A stretch of DNA of 64,000 nucleotides from Nautilus pompilius (GCA_018389105.1 JACATO010001117.1:186001-250000), one strand, 5' to 3'; numbered from the stretch's first letter, positions 12,901 to 24,590 are shown. Program-made: numbers and translations. The notes: generated by a model not told the origin, from the letters alone.

Positions 12901-14805
12901 GACAGTTAAAGTCTGTGGTAACAGAAGAATTTTAAATTGTGAAATCAAGTGTATGACATTTAAAGAAAAAGTTCTGGCTTGTGCAGCATCAAGTGATGAT
13001 GGAAGCGGAGTGCAAGATCAAAAACACTTTGAGAGCTCCAATTTTCACTGATGTTGATAAAGCAGGGCATAGAGGGATTCCTCATACCTGTGCCACCGGA
13101 TTACCAATTTCTGAATCTGGGATATGTGAAAAAACAGTTTGTGTTATAAAGAGTTTAGCAGAAACTGAAGAAAAACAGCCAAAATCCACAAGTTCTGGAT
13201 GGCTGAAAAATTGGCGAAATCACTGTAACCAACCACCGTTATTGGCACAAATATTTCATCAACAGAATATGTGGAAGCTGCTAGAACAACTTCTAAGGCC
13301 AATTTATAATGAAGATGAAATTTGACCTTTGCAATGTGTCAAAGAAATTGCTTGCAAACTAAGAAGCAATGAGCACCTGGCTTCAGAAAGAGATTTTTTA
13401 TATGCAAAAGTCAGCACAAATTTGGCAGTCTTAACCACTTTTAGGCTGCATCCTTTTGGACTATTGCTGCACTACTAATGTAGAACAGGTCAAAAGCCTC
13501 GCTGCCCGCACGCATTCAGAGTCTGTGAATAGGCAAAAGTTTCAATGTCAGTGAAAACCACCACCACTGTGCAATGGTTCTTGAGGATTTTTGATGGTCA
13601 CCATGAAACAGGCAGAACATTGGTGCGTGGCAACGATTACACCGTCCTTCCTTCCTCAACAGGTGAATTAATTCATCATACCACTTATAAACAGCAAGGG
13701 ATCCATGGCATTATGACATATGGGCTGAATGGACTCAAATTAGCCATTTAACAAACCTGGGCAGATGGAAAAAAATACATCATTTTTAACCTTTCTTTCA
13801 GCATCACACTTTGTAAATGAGTCTGCCAACACCAGTGGCCAATTTTATAACATTGACACTGGTTAGATACGTAAATTAAGAATGAACCCACCTTTCTAGA
13901 AGTGTTCAAACTATTATGGCAGAGATCTGTACAATGCGATATTGTATTCAAAGCAATCTTGAGAAAATTTCATCTAGTAAATAACATGATCAAATTTCAG
14001 TTTTCCCACTAACCAATCTCATGTTCTTTACAGCCAAGAAACTAGGAAAGTAGTTGCTAATTTTCATCTCTATATTTTCAAGTCTACTTAATTGCTTTTT
14101 AACTCTTTCAAACCCGTAAAATGGCAAATAGATTTATTAGATAAACTTGGTATTTTCTACATAACTTGGGTAATCCTAACTACTTGTCACTGCATCCATC
14201 TACTAGAAAAAAAACTGTTATAAATTTGTACTTAAAATAAGAAAGAGGAGAAAAATCATCTTCAGCTGGTGAATAGTGAAAAGAGAAATATTTAGATATT
14301 TGTTCTTTAACATTAACATGTGCCAACTATTTTGTACATACCAGTCTCCATTCCATGTCTACTCTTGCAGTTGCAAAGAGCATGTCAAGAATTCTTTTAC
14401 ATTTCAACAGATTTAAATATACTGCTATAAAGAATAATTTCTTTAAAAAGCTTACGTCATCACGATAAAAACCAAATCGAACAGTATCATAACATCCAAC
14501 CTTTCTAGTGACTTTCCTAATGGCGGGGGAGATTTGTTTGCTCATTTGTTAGTCGACTAGCAGCTTGTCTTGTTTTGAGATGAAATCTGGGTGTAAGGGA
14601 ATAAATTTTAACACAAAAATCAGCGCCTGTCGTTGTCAGGACCACACCTTTTACGTAGCAGCTTGTCCGACAGCAGCTTATTAATCAACTCCTGTAAACC
14701 TTCCTTCCTTTCTTCAAGAAACATCCTGTCAAAATTATCTCCAAACCAACGTTTAGGAGGCAACGTTAAATGGAAGGCAGGAAACAGAACTTTTAACTGT
14801 AAAAA

Positions 14806-14839
<34 letters not shown>

Positions 14840-17800
14840 GGAAGTGAAATTATCCTGGAGTTGCTTGACAAACCCTAACTGTTGGCATTTAATGTCTGTT
14901 CTTTCCTGGTGCCAAAGCAAAAAATGGCTCCGTCTGCAGGCTGAAACATTCCGCTCAGGGAATGTTGAGCAGTTTCTAATCAAACTTTCTAACTTTGACA
15001 ATTCTATCCACTTTTTCAAATCTATATTTAAAAAACTAGTACACAACAGGACCACTGATGAGTTCTGCACATTTAGCTACAGAAGTTTTTCACTGTAGGT
15101 GTAACTGTGCCACTGACTTGGTAAAGGTTTCTTAAATCCAGAAAGTGTATAGCTAAATATTTTAGAGAAAGGAGAATAGTTGGAAACTATTCTCACATAT
15201 TTCATAAAAAAAATTAATTAGAATTTATTTAGAAAACCTACATCAAGGGCAGACATACAAGCTGCTAACTAGAGCAATACCCTCTGGACCAGTCATATAT
15301 ACTTTTCTTACATGACAAACACAAACCCTTTTCTTTCGAAATAATTTGCGTAAGTCACACAGTAGCCATGAGTCACTCCTTAGTTAGCGTTCACATAACA
15401 GTCATTACATTATTGACCATTTGGACACACAACTAAATTTTTCTGAAAGCAGGCGAGGAGATAACAAATATCCCCACAAACGAAGGCCTATATTAAGGCT
15501 TTTCATCACATTTTACTGTTATTTAACTTTTCTTTTTCTTTCGTAGGAAAATAACAATAATTCACCTATGTCCAAGATAACATGTGTTTGGCTGTTCCAA
15601 TTTTTGTAGACACTTCTGTATGGATTTATTTAAGGATATTTAAAAAAAAAAAAATCGACAGCAACGTTTAGCACGTGCAGACGCCAACTGTTCTTGTTTT
15701 GAGGCAGTTATTTTCTTCAGTAAGAATTATAGCAAGAAAACCAAGTATTTCATGTAGGTCTTTTTCATGTTTTCCTTTCTAACATTTTCACATTTAAAGA
15801 TGTGAACATTTTTCAAAACCTAACCAGCATATCTTTGAGATACCAGACCCAACAGCATAAACATTCGAGATTTTCTGGTCTGTAATTAATTCCCTTAAAT
15901 ACAATGGCTTCCTGGTACCAGTCTATCAGTATGGGTTTCATCTTGGAAGCTGCTTTGCTGTTACAGCTAAACAAAGAAATTCTAGGACTTGTAGCATGAA
16001 CGCAGACACTGGGATTTCCATGGATGTTCTTACACCAAAACCACCCAGCTCCAGGGCTTCTCCCAGGTGTGTAACCTCCTACCAGTGGAGCTATCCTCCT
16101 CCTAAACCTTCTGAATGTCCCAACTGCAGAGTGGACAGGTAGCAAGAGACCATCACAAGCAAATGATCTTAGTTAGCAATCAAAAATGCTGAGCCACTCA
16201 ACTGGCATTTGGTGTATACACTGAACACAAGCTGATCTTCTGAAAACTCCCCAGTAATAAAATCTATATCTAAAGTGTGCATGGAGGTGAAAATTTAAAC
16301 AAGATTGTTGATGAGTTTTTAGTAATTGTCACAATGGGATCTAATTCCAAAATCGTGCTGCCCTATTTAGAGGAGGATTACTGTATCACCGTAGTAATCA
16401 ATGTAAATGAGCTCCCTCTGATTGGTGCTCAGCTTGGATAGTGTACATTTGTGGAGCATAAATGTAAATGTAAATGTTACTGTATTAGTACTACTGCCAT
16501 TCTTGAAAAGTTACTAATTGAAGGATGTAGTTTAGTGTAATTCATACTGTCACAGCATGCATGCATTTTACATTTAAGTACTGAGTCTATCTCTCTGTGT
16601 ATGTCTGTTCCCACTCTTTGACACTTAGTCATTGTGCTACTCCCTTAGGCTACTCTTTGCGCCTAAGTTTTTGTTTACTTCCGTTACCTATTTAAGTTTT
16701 AATGCCATGACTTCCTGACCTCAGCTTAGATTATCAACTTTTCGGGCAGAGATGGATTATTTACATTTGCTTCTCATTTCCTTTATGGAGCAGCTCAGTA
16801 GTATAGTCATTAGACTATGTGACTACTAAGGTCAAAAGCCAAAGTTCACTTCCCATGAGAACAGCTCAGTTTGGCAAATCTCCCTGGCGAGGTGTTTTTC
16901 TCTCTTCTTCCCCAGCATCCCACATCTAAAAATGAATTCTAGTAGAGATTTCCCTGCTGAAATCAAAAGGCTCCAATGGTGCAAGATTAGAGGGCAACCT
17001 GAACACTACACTCCTCCACTAGAGTTGGTATCTTGTATCTTTCAAATCCAAGCCAATTGTTGGAGAGAGATTTTATCTTTTGGTTATCACAGATCAGCTT
17101 GATACTTTTTCCTGATCCGGTGTAACAATAATTAACAAATGAGTAATACAAAATAAAGACATTAAGCCCCACCCCTTTCTTTCCCTTATTATTTTACATG
17201 TTGTTTGTAGTCACCAAGAAGTAGTCAAAGACTGTTTGCACGCAAGTATCAAGAACTGCAAGATGATGAGTTCCTTTACTCCCTGACAGGCATAAGTGAC
17301 CCCAGATTGCGTGGTAGGCAGTGCAGCAGAATGCCTCCCAGTTGGTGGGATGCAGCAAGGCATTCTGCAAAAAAATTACACCTATTTAGTGTGTCTCAAG
17401 AAAAATGATGTTATCCACTTTTTCCTCACGCCACGCGCTGTTGACGGATGGCAGCAATGCAGACTTTTCAACCTTTGCAGAAGCAACTGGGAATATTTCT
17501 TTTGAGATTGGAGAGAGATTTGTGGATTTTAATGCCTTAAAGCCAAAGTCTTAAGCTATTTAACAACACAATAGAAAGTGCAGTTGAGTAACAGCCACCA
17601 AATCTTTATCTGGAGTTGAGAGAGCTATAATCCAACCCCTTCATCCTAACAAAAAAAAAAAAAGCTTTATCCATGTCATACATTTTGGCACTGTCAATAT
17701 CTACAAACAATCCACTTATATTTTGGTCAGCTATTTCCAGTCACAGGTATTCAAACTATTTTGTTAGCTTCTAAATGCACTAAATTCAGATTCTATTCCA

Positions 17801-20800
17801 GGTTAACCAATCAACAGAAAATGCAGTGAGATGATATTGCTTGTCATAAAAACATAAATGCTAATATCTCTACCTAAATGCATTTCTATGTATGGAGGAG
17901 ACATTTCTGTTGATATTTTCTACCAAATGACACGCAATTTCAACTTCTACCTCTGACCTTTGGGACAGAAGGAAACCGTGTAGACAGAACACAATCTATT
18001 AAGTATGCTCTCAATATTGTAGAAATATAATAACAATACATACATTTTCTGTTGATTAGCAAATATTTAGATTAAGAAATTGTGTTCTTAATTAAATTAT
18101 TACTCTCTATAACTCCATATAGTAGATATTTACTTGTGTGCCCTAATTAGGTAATTATGTTGGTACAAGACGGAAATAATTCAAAAAACAAGCAAGCAAA
18201 ATTCACTGATAATTTTGAAGATAGATGGTATTTTCTCATCTAAGGAAATTCAATATCTAATCTGGTAGATGGATGGATGGATGAATGGGTATTAGGCAAC
18301 AGTTGTTGCTGAAAATTTTTTTAATTGATTAAACAACTAGTGATGGACATAACAATCTTTACCAATGACGCTTGCTCTAGATCTTCCACACATGCTCCAT
18401 GTTCTGACTTACTTTAATGTTAGTACTAAAAACAATTTTGATTTCAACTTATCTTAGGACAAAGTAGATTTATTATAATTTATTCCCTTCTTGGACAATT
18501 AGCTTTTTTCTTTGGACATAATAGGTGTATCTTTGACATTTTATCAGGAATAATAAAATCATGAACCAGCAACAAGGGTGTATCTCCAATAATAATAATA
18601 TCATAACAGATGTTTAACTGTTATCTCTTGGCTGCTTTTCCTTTTCCAGTTATCTACCGAAAATCTGCCAACCCGTGTCTTTCCGAGTATCTCCTAGATA
18701 ACATTTTTTTCTCAGGTACTGGCTTTCAAATCAATGTCCTCTAAAGCAACACCAATGCGTCACTCTATTCTACAACTTGCAAGGAATGTCAAACACCAGT
18801 GTTTATTGTCTTACCTTACTCATTTTCTTAGCAACACATCTCCTATTTACTTTTGGCATCTCGTGTTTATGGTGACTGCTATATTTTTGAGACAAAAAGC
18901 ATTATTACATATTTCTGAGTTGGCTTTCTAACTATACTAGCGCTGTGATGGTAGAAGGATATTAAGGCTGGCAGGATTTAACTTTAACTTTCCTAGCTGT
19001 GTAATGTTTACGGTTTTAGGCTGCACGCCGACACTGAGACACAAAATACCAAGCACACTTCACACGTGTAAAAGTAACACGAGAGAACTCAGACAGGTCA
19101 GCAGCCTGTACACATACCTTATCACACAGTTGGACAAAATCTGTGTAGCGACGAAAAACAAACCATGAATCAGATTCTGAACGTTTTACTTGCAGCTTGA
19201 AAACCTGAAATAAAAGAGGGAATGAGCAGAAACAAGTTATAAGCATGATGAATGCATAAATAACAGAAAAGATTTCTTTTCTCTGAAACTGTTTGTTTAC
19301 AGAGTTAAAACTTTCTTTAACGTGTTTCTCCATTTTTGCTCACTATAGCGGTAATAACTCAGTTCAGTAGAATGCTCTCCACTTTTAGGGATCCTTACAG
19401 CATCCCTCCATTCTACTAGAGAAAAAAAAAAAACAAAAAAAGTTTGTAAAAATCTCTAGTCTATTGAATAAAAACCTGTAAGGGCACAGACAATGAAAAT
19501 GTCTAATATTTGTCCTGATCTGCAAACAAATTTGAGACTATTTCTATCAGGTTGTTACAAAAGTTTTGTCGACTGTTTTATTGCAACAATGAGACTTCAT
19601 GTCGCTGCTGAACGTGAAGATAATTAATCAAAGTAAGTTCCATTACAATCGGTACACTTCTGCCAGCGAGCTACAAGTGCATTTGTACCATTTTGAAAAA
19701 ATTTGGATTTCTAGAGTCAATAAACTGTTGAAGGCAGTTTCAGCTGCTGCTTGGTTGGAGAAGGATTTCATACGGAGGAAGCTGTGGAGGTGTTTGAAAA
19801 GGTGGTAGTCTGTGGGAGGAAGGTCTGATGAATAGGCTGGGTGAGGGAGAACTTCGTACCCCTACGTGCTCAGTTTCTGAAGAGTCATGATGACAAGCAT
19901 TGTCGTGAAGTGGGATTGGGCCTCTTTGATTTGTCAATGCCAGCTGTCGTTGGGAGAGTTTCTGATGAACGACGTTTAGTTCACGACACCTTTCAGCTGT
20001 GAGGGTTTCGCCAGGTTTTGTTTCTTATGACAAGCGAAGAACAGATCTCCAGTTGATGATTTTGTTGCTGTTCATTCAACTCGTGAGGCACCGACTTGTC
20101 AAGCCCTTTCACCTTTCCAATTGCGTCAAGATGCCGGGAAACAGTTGCAGCGCTTACATCAAGCTTTCCAGCAATTTCTCGCACTGTTTATCTAGGATCG
20201 GCTTCAGCTGAGGCTTTCAGACGGTCGCCATCACAGCTGGAAGGATGTCTGCTTTGTTCCCTATCTTCGAGGCTCGCATCTCCCGATCGAAACTCTGCAA
20301 ACCATCATTGTACTGTGAGCTCATTTGCTGTGTCCTCGTCTCATTGTTGCTTAATGTTACGAGTTGCCTCGCCTCGCTCTGTGACCTGGTTTGAGCTAGT
20401 GAAGCAAAATGGCACGAAAAACTTTTCCGTCCACGCTTCACTGAGAACCCCGAAACTAATATCCATTGTACGATTATTAGAAAGGTAGGTTTCGCATAAT
20501 GTACGGCAAAGCACACACTACAAGATGACATATAACTCATCTACATACACCTCCATAAGCATGCAAATAGCGAACCCCAAATTAACATAATATAAAAACC
20601 GACAAAACTTTTGCAATGATCTAATACAATAAAACTCTTCATTTTTTTTGTTTTTTTTTAAAATTTCTTTAAAGACTCATGTGTTATTAGCTTAACAAAA
20701 TAGTTAACCACCACTAGTCCTTTCTCAGTATTTCCACTACTCAGCTACAATCTGTCTGTGAATGGTTTTATGTCATTTCATTCTGCAGAGAAATTGGTAT

Positions 20801-23800
20801 AAGCCGTAGTAGCTCGCACTACGTCTGCTAGAAATAACAGTCACATTGGAATGCAATAATCCAAACCACTTACTTTTAAGGCTATTTATTAAAATGCAGT
20901 TTTTTTTAAAATTTTAACAATAAATCTGTTAGAGCAAAACATTTTGAATCAAAAATGTATCAATAGACTGCAGTCCTTGTTACGGTTTCCGGGGTGGCAG
21001 TAATAGAAATAAGGAATGCTGTCAAGCTGGTAGTATGTAGATACAAGGTGCTCTAGCGAGGTTACGATTGTGCGCCTTGACAGGTAGGTTCAGCGAGGTC
21101 ATTGTCCAAAACAAACCAAACAAGTCCTGGACCGAGTACATCTCAAAATCTTAAATGTTTATTTTCATAATAATTATGCAGCGGATTAGTTATTAATACT
21201 TTTTCTTGTGATGCTCTAGTCCAGTGGTTCTCAACCTTTTATGGGCCATGCCCCACCTAATCACCTCTAAAATCCTGATGCCCCCATGTGGTGATATATT
21301 TGGACCCAGACCTCTTCATGCGTACTCAATTGCCCCCCTTAAAAATCAAATTGCCCACCTGTGGGGTGTACGACCCCACGTTGAGAACCACTGCTCTAGT
21401 CAATTAGTTTTACTGGCATCAGCTTTCAATTTGCGTACATATTCTGTATCAAGTTCTCAACTTTAAGCGGCTGAGTCATATAAAAAGACAAGACATGAAT
21501 TGTCAGAAAATATTTTACATGGTTCTGATTCATCTCTGTAAGAGGCTTCAGAAACCAAGGTACTGGTTTATTTGGCACAACAGTCATGAATTAATTAACT
21601 TACCACGCCTCATAAGGAACATTAAAATTACTCCCCCACAGATATGCACTGCAATTGATCCGATAGGAGCCCTTCAGTATAATAGAGATGAGTCATAAAA
21701 CAAACATTCAAGCTGAAACAGTTGTTTTGCTTCTCTCTCTTCTTTCCCTTGGCTTAACTTGATAACACTTCTCCAGTTAGCAGTAAGCTTTATAATAAAA
21801 CATGTCAACGCTATCAGATAACTTTAGACTTGATTATTTTCTCTCTTTTTTTTCAGTCTTTTCCAACACATGCATGCATCATACTCGTGAGTTCTCTAAA
21901 TTGTATAATGTACAGTACGAAGCAATAAGTCAGCTCCCTTTTATGCCATATATACATTTCTTTAATTCTCAGCTGTTTTGAGTTGGTTGTTAATGATTGT
22001 CCATAAAATGTATTCAGTTGTTTATTCATGATAAGTCTGAAGGAAGCCCCCTAATATCTGATAAAATGACTAAGCTATTTTGGGAGATTCTGCTGATATA
22101 TGCATAAGGTAGGAGCAGCCAGCTGACGTGGCAGAAATACGGTGTCAGAAGAATGAACCAGTGGTGGTAGATCAAATTTAAACAAATGTCAGCTACCTAA
22201 ACTCTAACTAGATTGTCACCTGGTTGGTGCCTAACTTTGTGTTTTAGCAAAAAAATTTCCCATTACTGCAAGAGGAAACAATACAGATATTCTGATAGGT
22301 TCAAATTACAAATTAAAGATGTATAATAATATAAGCACTGAGGCTAACATTCTTCTGGAGTACAAGTTCTCTTAATTTCAAAATGAGCCGCCCAGCTTCA
22401 GACATACTCCTATAATTACACATCAGCACCGAGTTAAACCCTCTCAAAACAGAGCCAGCTAGGTATCCATATTGCACTATGAAGTATATAGATATCTGAA
22501 TTTGTCATTGAGAACTGCGCACCACCTGGAAAAAAAAATCAAAACAGGTTTGTAGCGCACTCGGCTAACGAACACCACCTCCTCGTGCCCAGTGCCTGAG
22601 AATCAACCATGCAACAAAGACTGGCGCGGCATAATTCTGGCCCGTAGGCTAATCTCTCTCTCTCTAGTCCATTTACTGTCACGTTCTCTGAAGTTATCCA
22701 GATCTAGGAACAAAGAAAACCTGCTTATTACAAAACGCACCACACCTAGTGACAAAATAGGAATTTAATTGATAAGAGAATTTCTACATGCAGAGAGTAA
22801 ATTCCATTACAAATCTGAAAAGAAAAAAGGGGGGGTGCTTGCATGGGGCTGGAGCTGCAGGTGGAGAACAATTCAGAAAAAAAAAAGGAAGCTAAGTATG
22901 AAATGTGGAAAAAATAATGATCCGGAATCAGAAGCTACCTGTGAACATCAGCTGACATGAGGAGGAGGAAAGAAATCGAGTTATGGGGTAGTAAAGGGTT
23001 AAACAGATCTGGCTATTCCGGACTTATATTTTTAAGCTTCCCATTCATGCAGGATCGGATTATGAAAGGTGGCCTGGTGCTCGCTTAGGTTCACCGCTGA
23101 AGGGGAATCTGGGCTCCAGGTGATGGATGGCACTGGCAAGCCCACCTGCAGATGGTTACCCCCCCCCCACACACACACACACACAGCATAAACGGTGCTT
23201 TGTTCCCTCTCCCCCAGGTCGCATTTTCACCTTATTTCAAACTCCAAACTAAAGGGACAGCGGTCAGAAAGACGGTGATTGACTGACTCCCCCACGACAG
23301 ATCGGTGCACCTGAGTTACCGGCTCTTAATGGGGCCGGAAGAGGTCGTGGGTGCAGATCGATCGATCGATGATTGACACATAAGGACAGGAACGAACAGC
23401 CCCTCCCCCCTCCCCCCTCTTTTTTAATGGTAGACAGGATAAGTCAAGCAAGTAACTCACGGTAAACCTGGCTCTCTGCTCCATGGTTTCATAGCCAATT
23501 ATAGGCACCTGGAGACAGGTGTCATCTGAATTCCTCGATTCTTCCAAGAAGCCGGTGTCCTGCCCCGTTGACTCGCGCGCGCTGACCCCCAAACCGTCGT
23601 CGAGCAGCAGCGGCGGCGGGAGGGGCCGGTCGGGGTTCCCCGGCTGCGATGACAGGGGGGTGCTGGTCAGGGGCGAGTCCTCCGTCACCTCCTCGGCCGA
23701 GTCGTAGTCGTAGACGGCTATCGAGTCCCGGCAGTCGGCGTACGTGGTTAGAGTCACCTTGGCGGGGGGCGGCCCCGTCCCCCGGCGGTCGTCCTCGGGA

Positions 23801-23853
23801 GTCGAACTGGGGGACGCCGGCTCGCTCCCGCTGGCGGCGGAGCTCGCGCTCAT
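9802..23853 (-). CDS. SNX16: Sorting nexin-16 (SNX16), six coding exons
   Basis: Coding exons, in transcript order 23853-23461, 19204-19118, 14796-14648, 11500-11431, 10454-10318 and 9919-9802, join in frame at GT-AG introns and give 317 codons (human SNX16: 344). Residues 1-115 are a low-complexity Ser/Pro/Asp-rich tail. Residues about 116-233 are the PX domain: [11 protein letters not shown], the PI3P-contacting FRRYTDF (148-154), LPPKRWF (172-178) and [20 protein letters not shown], nearly identical to SNX16. Residues 234-280 form the coiled coil. SNX16 binds PI3P on early and late endosomes and acts in cargo trafficking. An in-frame TAG at 23869-23871 supports the start. The last codons, GAATAG, are followed by GTAAGC, which resembles a donor. 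Confidence 0.94.
9920..11430 (-). other. SNX16 introns 5 and 4
   Basis: Two AT-rich introns, 9920-10317 and 10455-11430, flank exon 5. Nothing else recognisable was seen in them. Confidence 0.6.
10318..10454 (-). CDS. SNX16: SNX16 coding exon 5 (coiled coil)
   Basis: A TATCTTCTAG acceptor is followed by [20 protein letters not shown] and on to [11 protein letters not shown], a heptad-rich coiled coil as in SNX16, where it supports dimerisation. It ends AG before GTAAGA, phase 2. Confidence 0.9.
11431..11500 (-). CDS. SNX16: SNX16 coding exon 4
   Basis: A TCTATTTCCAG acceptor completes the Ser codon, then [20 protein letters not shown] and ESR close the PX domain. The donor after AGG is GTGCGT. 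The exon is 70 nt and is the best match to vertebrate SNX16. Confidence 0.93.
12300..12480 (-). mobile_element. Possible Tc1-like remnant
   Basis: The plus strand resembles the antisense of a Tc1 transposase 3' region in wording and order (AGTATTTAGTAAGAGC, then GTAGATGTCTAGGCATGGAA, as in the element at 29.5 kb). It is short and decayed, and no terminal repeats were found. Confidence 0.25.
12940..13330 (+). mobile_element. pogo/Tigger-type transposase fragment
   Basis: An open stretch of 114 codons (12981-13325) reads [20 protein letters not shown], then [13 protein letters not shown], ending [10 protein letters not shown]. This matches the order in Tigger/pogo and jerky transposases: a CENP-B-type DNA-binding helix-turn-helix (G-x-P-I-S, I-x-E-K, S-x-GWL-x-x-W) followed by the I-Y-N-x-D-E block with the first catalytic Asp. 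Upstream [16 protein letters not shown] may be the remains of the first helix-turn-helix. The rest of the catalytic domain and the terminal repeats were not seen, so this is a dead fragment. Confidence 0.6.
14648..14796 (-). CDS. SNX16: SNX16 coding exon 3
   Basis: Encodes [20 protein letters not shown] and on to [17 protein letters not shown], the proline-rich PX loop (PPK) and following helices. The acceptor is CAG after a long CT repeat and T run. It ends AG before GTGTGG, leaving a split Ser codon. Confidence 0.93.
14797..14840 (-). repeat. CT microsatellite forming the SNX16 exon 3 acceptor tract
   Basis: On the minus strand about 13 CT units run into about 14 T residues and then ACAG, directly at the 3' splice site of exon 3. 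The repeat therefore serves as the polypyrimidine tract. Confidence 0.8.
16783..16975 (+). mobile_element. tRNA-derived SINE-like copy
   Basis: Starts with a tRNA-like head (CAGCTCAGTAGTATAGTCAT as box A region, AAAGTTCACTTCCCATGAG as box B region), then TCTCCCTGGCGAGGTG and a CT-rich stretch. The 3' part at 16919-16955 matches 31122-31164 closely (CCCACATCT, then GAATTCTAGTA). The shared tail is what links these copies as one family. Confidence 0.5.
17211..17552 (+). pseudogene. Coding-like patch, unrecognised
   Basis: After a TTGTTTGTAG acceptor-like site the plus strand reads [20 protein letters not shown] and continues to about 17406. A second frame then reads [20 protein letters not shown] and ends at TAA near 17552. 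The two frames together look more protein-like than their surroundings, but I recognise no family, and open stretches this long can occur by chance. Confidence 0.2.
19118..19204 (-). CDS. SNX16: SNX16 coding exon 2
   Basis: A TTTTATTTCAG acceptor is followed by [20 protein letters not shown] and then TDFVQLCDK, the PX core with the Arg-Arg-Tyr motif that contacts PI3P. The donor is GTATGT. The exon has 29 codons and is phase 0 at both ends. Confidence 0.93.
19547..20624 (-). mobile_element. Decayed mariner element with both terminal inverted repeats
   Basis: The left end TCAGGTTGTTACAAAAGTTT and the right end, in reverse complement TTAGATCATTGCAAAAGTTT, share CAAAAGTTTTGTCG and are flanked by TA duplications (19545-19546 and 20625-20626). 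On the minus strand [20 protein letters not shown] followed by KSVPHELNE is the second helix-turn-helix and the WVPHEL-type linker of mariner transposases. LHDNACHH corresponds to the second catalytic Asp motif (LHDNARPH). At 1,078 bp it is shorter than the usual 1.3 kb and its frame is interrupted, so it is inactive. Confidence 0.85.
21222..21393. mobile_element. SPIN-like non-autonomous hAT element (MITE)
   Basis: A 172-bp element bounded by CAGTGGTTCTCAACC and its inverse GTTGAGAACCACTG, with a perfect 8-bp target-site duplication CTCTAGTC on both sides (21214-21221 and 21394-21401). These ends are typical of hAT-Charlie/SPIN elements. It has no coding capacity. The intact duplication suggests a fairly recent insertion. 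Confidence 0.85.
23461..23853 (-). CDS. SNX16: SNX16 coding exon 1
   Basis: Starts [12 protein letters not shown] and encodes 131 residues: an acidic, Pro-rich disordered tail, then the first PX strand ([16 protein letters not shown]). The exon ends ACC before the donor GTGAGT. It is CpG-rich, unlike the downstream exons. Confidence 0.92.
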
Positions 23854-24590
23854 CGGCCCTCCTCTCCCCTAAACGGGCGCCAGACCACACGTGACGCGCG
23901 CGCGCTGCTCGGTCTCGCCTCAGCAGCCGGTCCAAAGCTCATCAGTCCCCCAGAGACCAAAACACGGCGCGCCCCGCTACAGACTCACGCGCATCCGCCT
24001 ACCCCCGGGAAAAGGGGGTTGTTTCCGCTCCGAGGTAGATGGGGGCGACGAAGAACTGGAGCCATGTAGCATATTGCGGGAGCCGTCTCATGGTCACATG
24101 ACGACAATGAGATATCCGGTAAGGGAGATAACTTCTACTCTCCCCCCCCCCATCACACTTCACTCTTTGCATAGATGTTCCTACTATAGTATTCTCCTGG
24201 CGACCCCTAATTGCTATTTTCATTCGCTCTCATAGGTTATCCACGTTTCGGGGAGGGTTTCCTGTGTGTAATCGCTACCCTACTTTACTCAAGTTCAGAA
24301 GAACTTTGACTAATTGTCCACGTTTACCTCGGTTATCTCCCCTCTCCTCTCGACACGAGCGTCTGTCTCTCCAATGGTCGCTTTACATCTGGGTTTATTA
24401 TTTGAGGAGACAGTACGTTTGTATATCTAGTAATTAACCGCTTTCCGCGAGTGGACCACGGCCCCTTTATCTCCCCCCCCCCCCCCCCCGCCACAAGAGA
24501 AGACCCCACGGCCCTGGTTAGGCAGTTTTATTCGATTTTAGAATGGCCTCGTTCTGGTGTGCGAACTCTTCCGAGGTCTCTCTCCCTCAA
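23854..24590 (-). promoter_or_regulatory. SNX16: CpG-rich 5' region of SNX16
   Basis: A GC- and CpG-dense stretch directly upstream of the SNX16 start, with no obvious TATA box. It contains CACGTG (23888-23893; on the minus strand GTCACGTGT) and GTCACATGAC (24093-24102), both close to the E-box/M-box family bound by MITF/TFE factors. The transcription start is not resolved. Confidence 0.5.

Larger units (their letters stand above)
11501..14647 (-). other. SNX16 intron 3
   Basis: A 3.1 kb AT-rich intron. It contains a possible Tc1-like remnant at about 12300-12480 and a pogo/Tigger transposase fragment at 12940-13330, each on the plus strand or antisense to it. The remaining open frames at 12491-12844 and 13545-13751 have no recognisable similarity. 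Confidence 0.6.
14841..19117 (-). other. SNX16 intron 2
   Basis: A 4.3 kb AT-rich intron holding one SINE-like copy (about 16783-16975), a coding-like patch (17211-17552) and a TGGA/GATG repeat near 18268. The 110-codon minus frame at 15813-16145 has no recognised similarity. Confidence 0.6.
19205..23460 (-). other. SNX16 intron 1
   Basis: A 4.3 kb intron. It contains a decayed mariner element (19547-20624) and a SPIN-like hAT MITE (21222-21393). The part beyond about 22.5 kb gains CpG and holds a (CA)n run near 23170. No other gene was seen. Confidence 0.65.

Noticed and set aside
15813-16145. 110-codon minus-strand frame in SNX16 intron 2
   Set aside because: No similarity recognised, no matching splice phase with SNX16 and no repeat copies in the window.
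23519-23935. Other frames across the first SNX16 exon, up to 137 codons
   Set aside because: Shadows of a GC-rich true exon; only the PX-domain frame has splice sites and homology.
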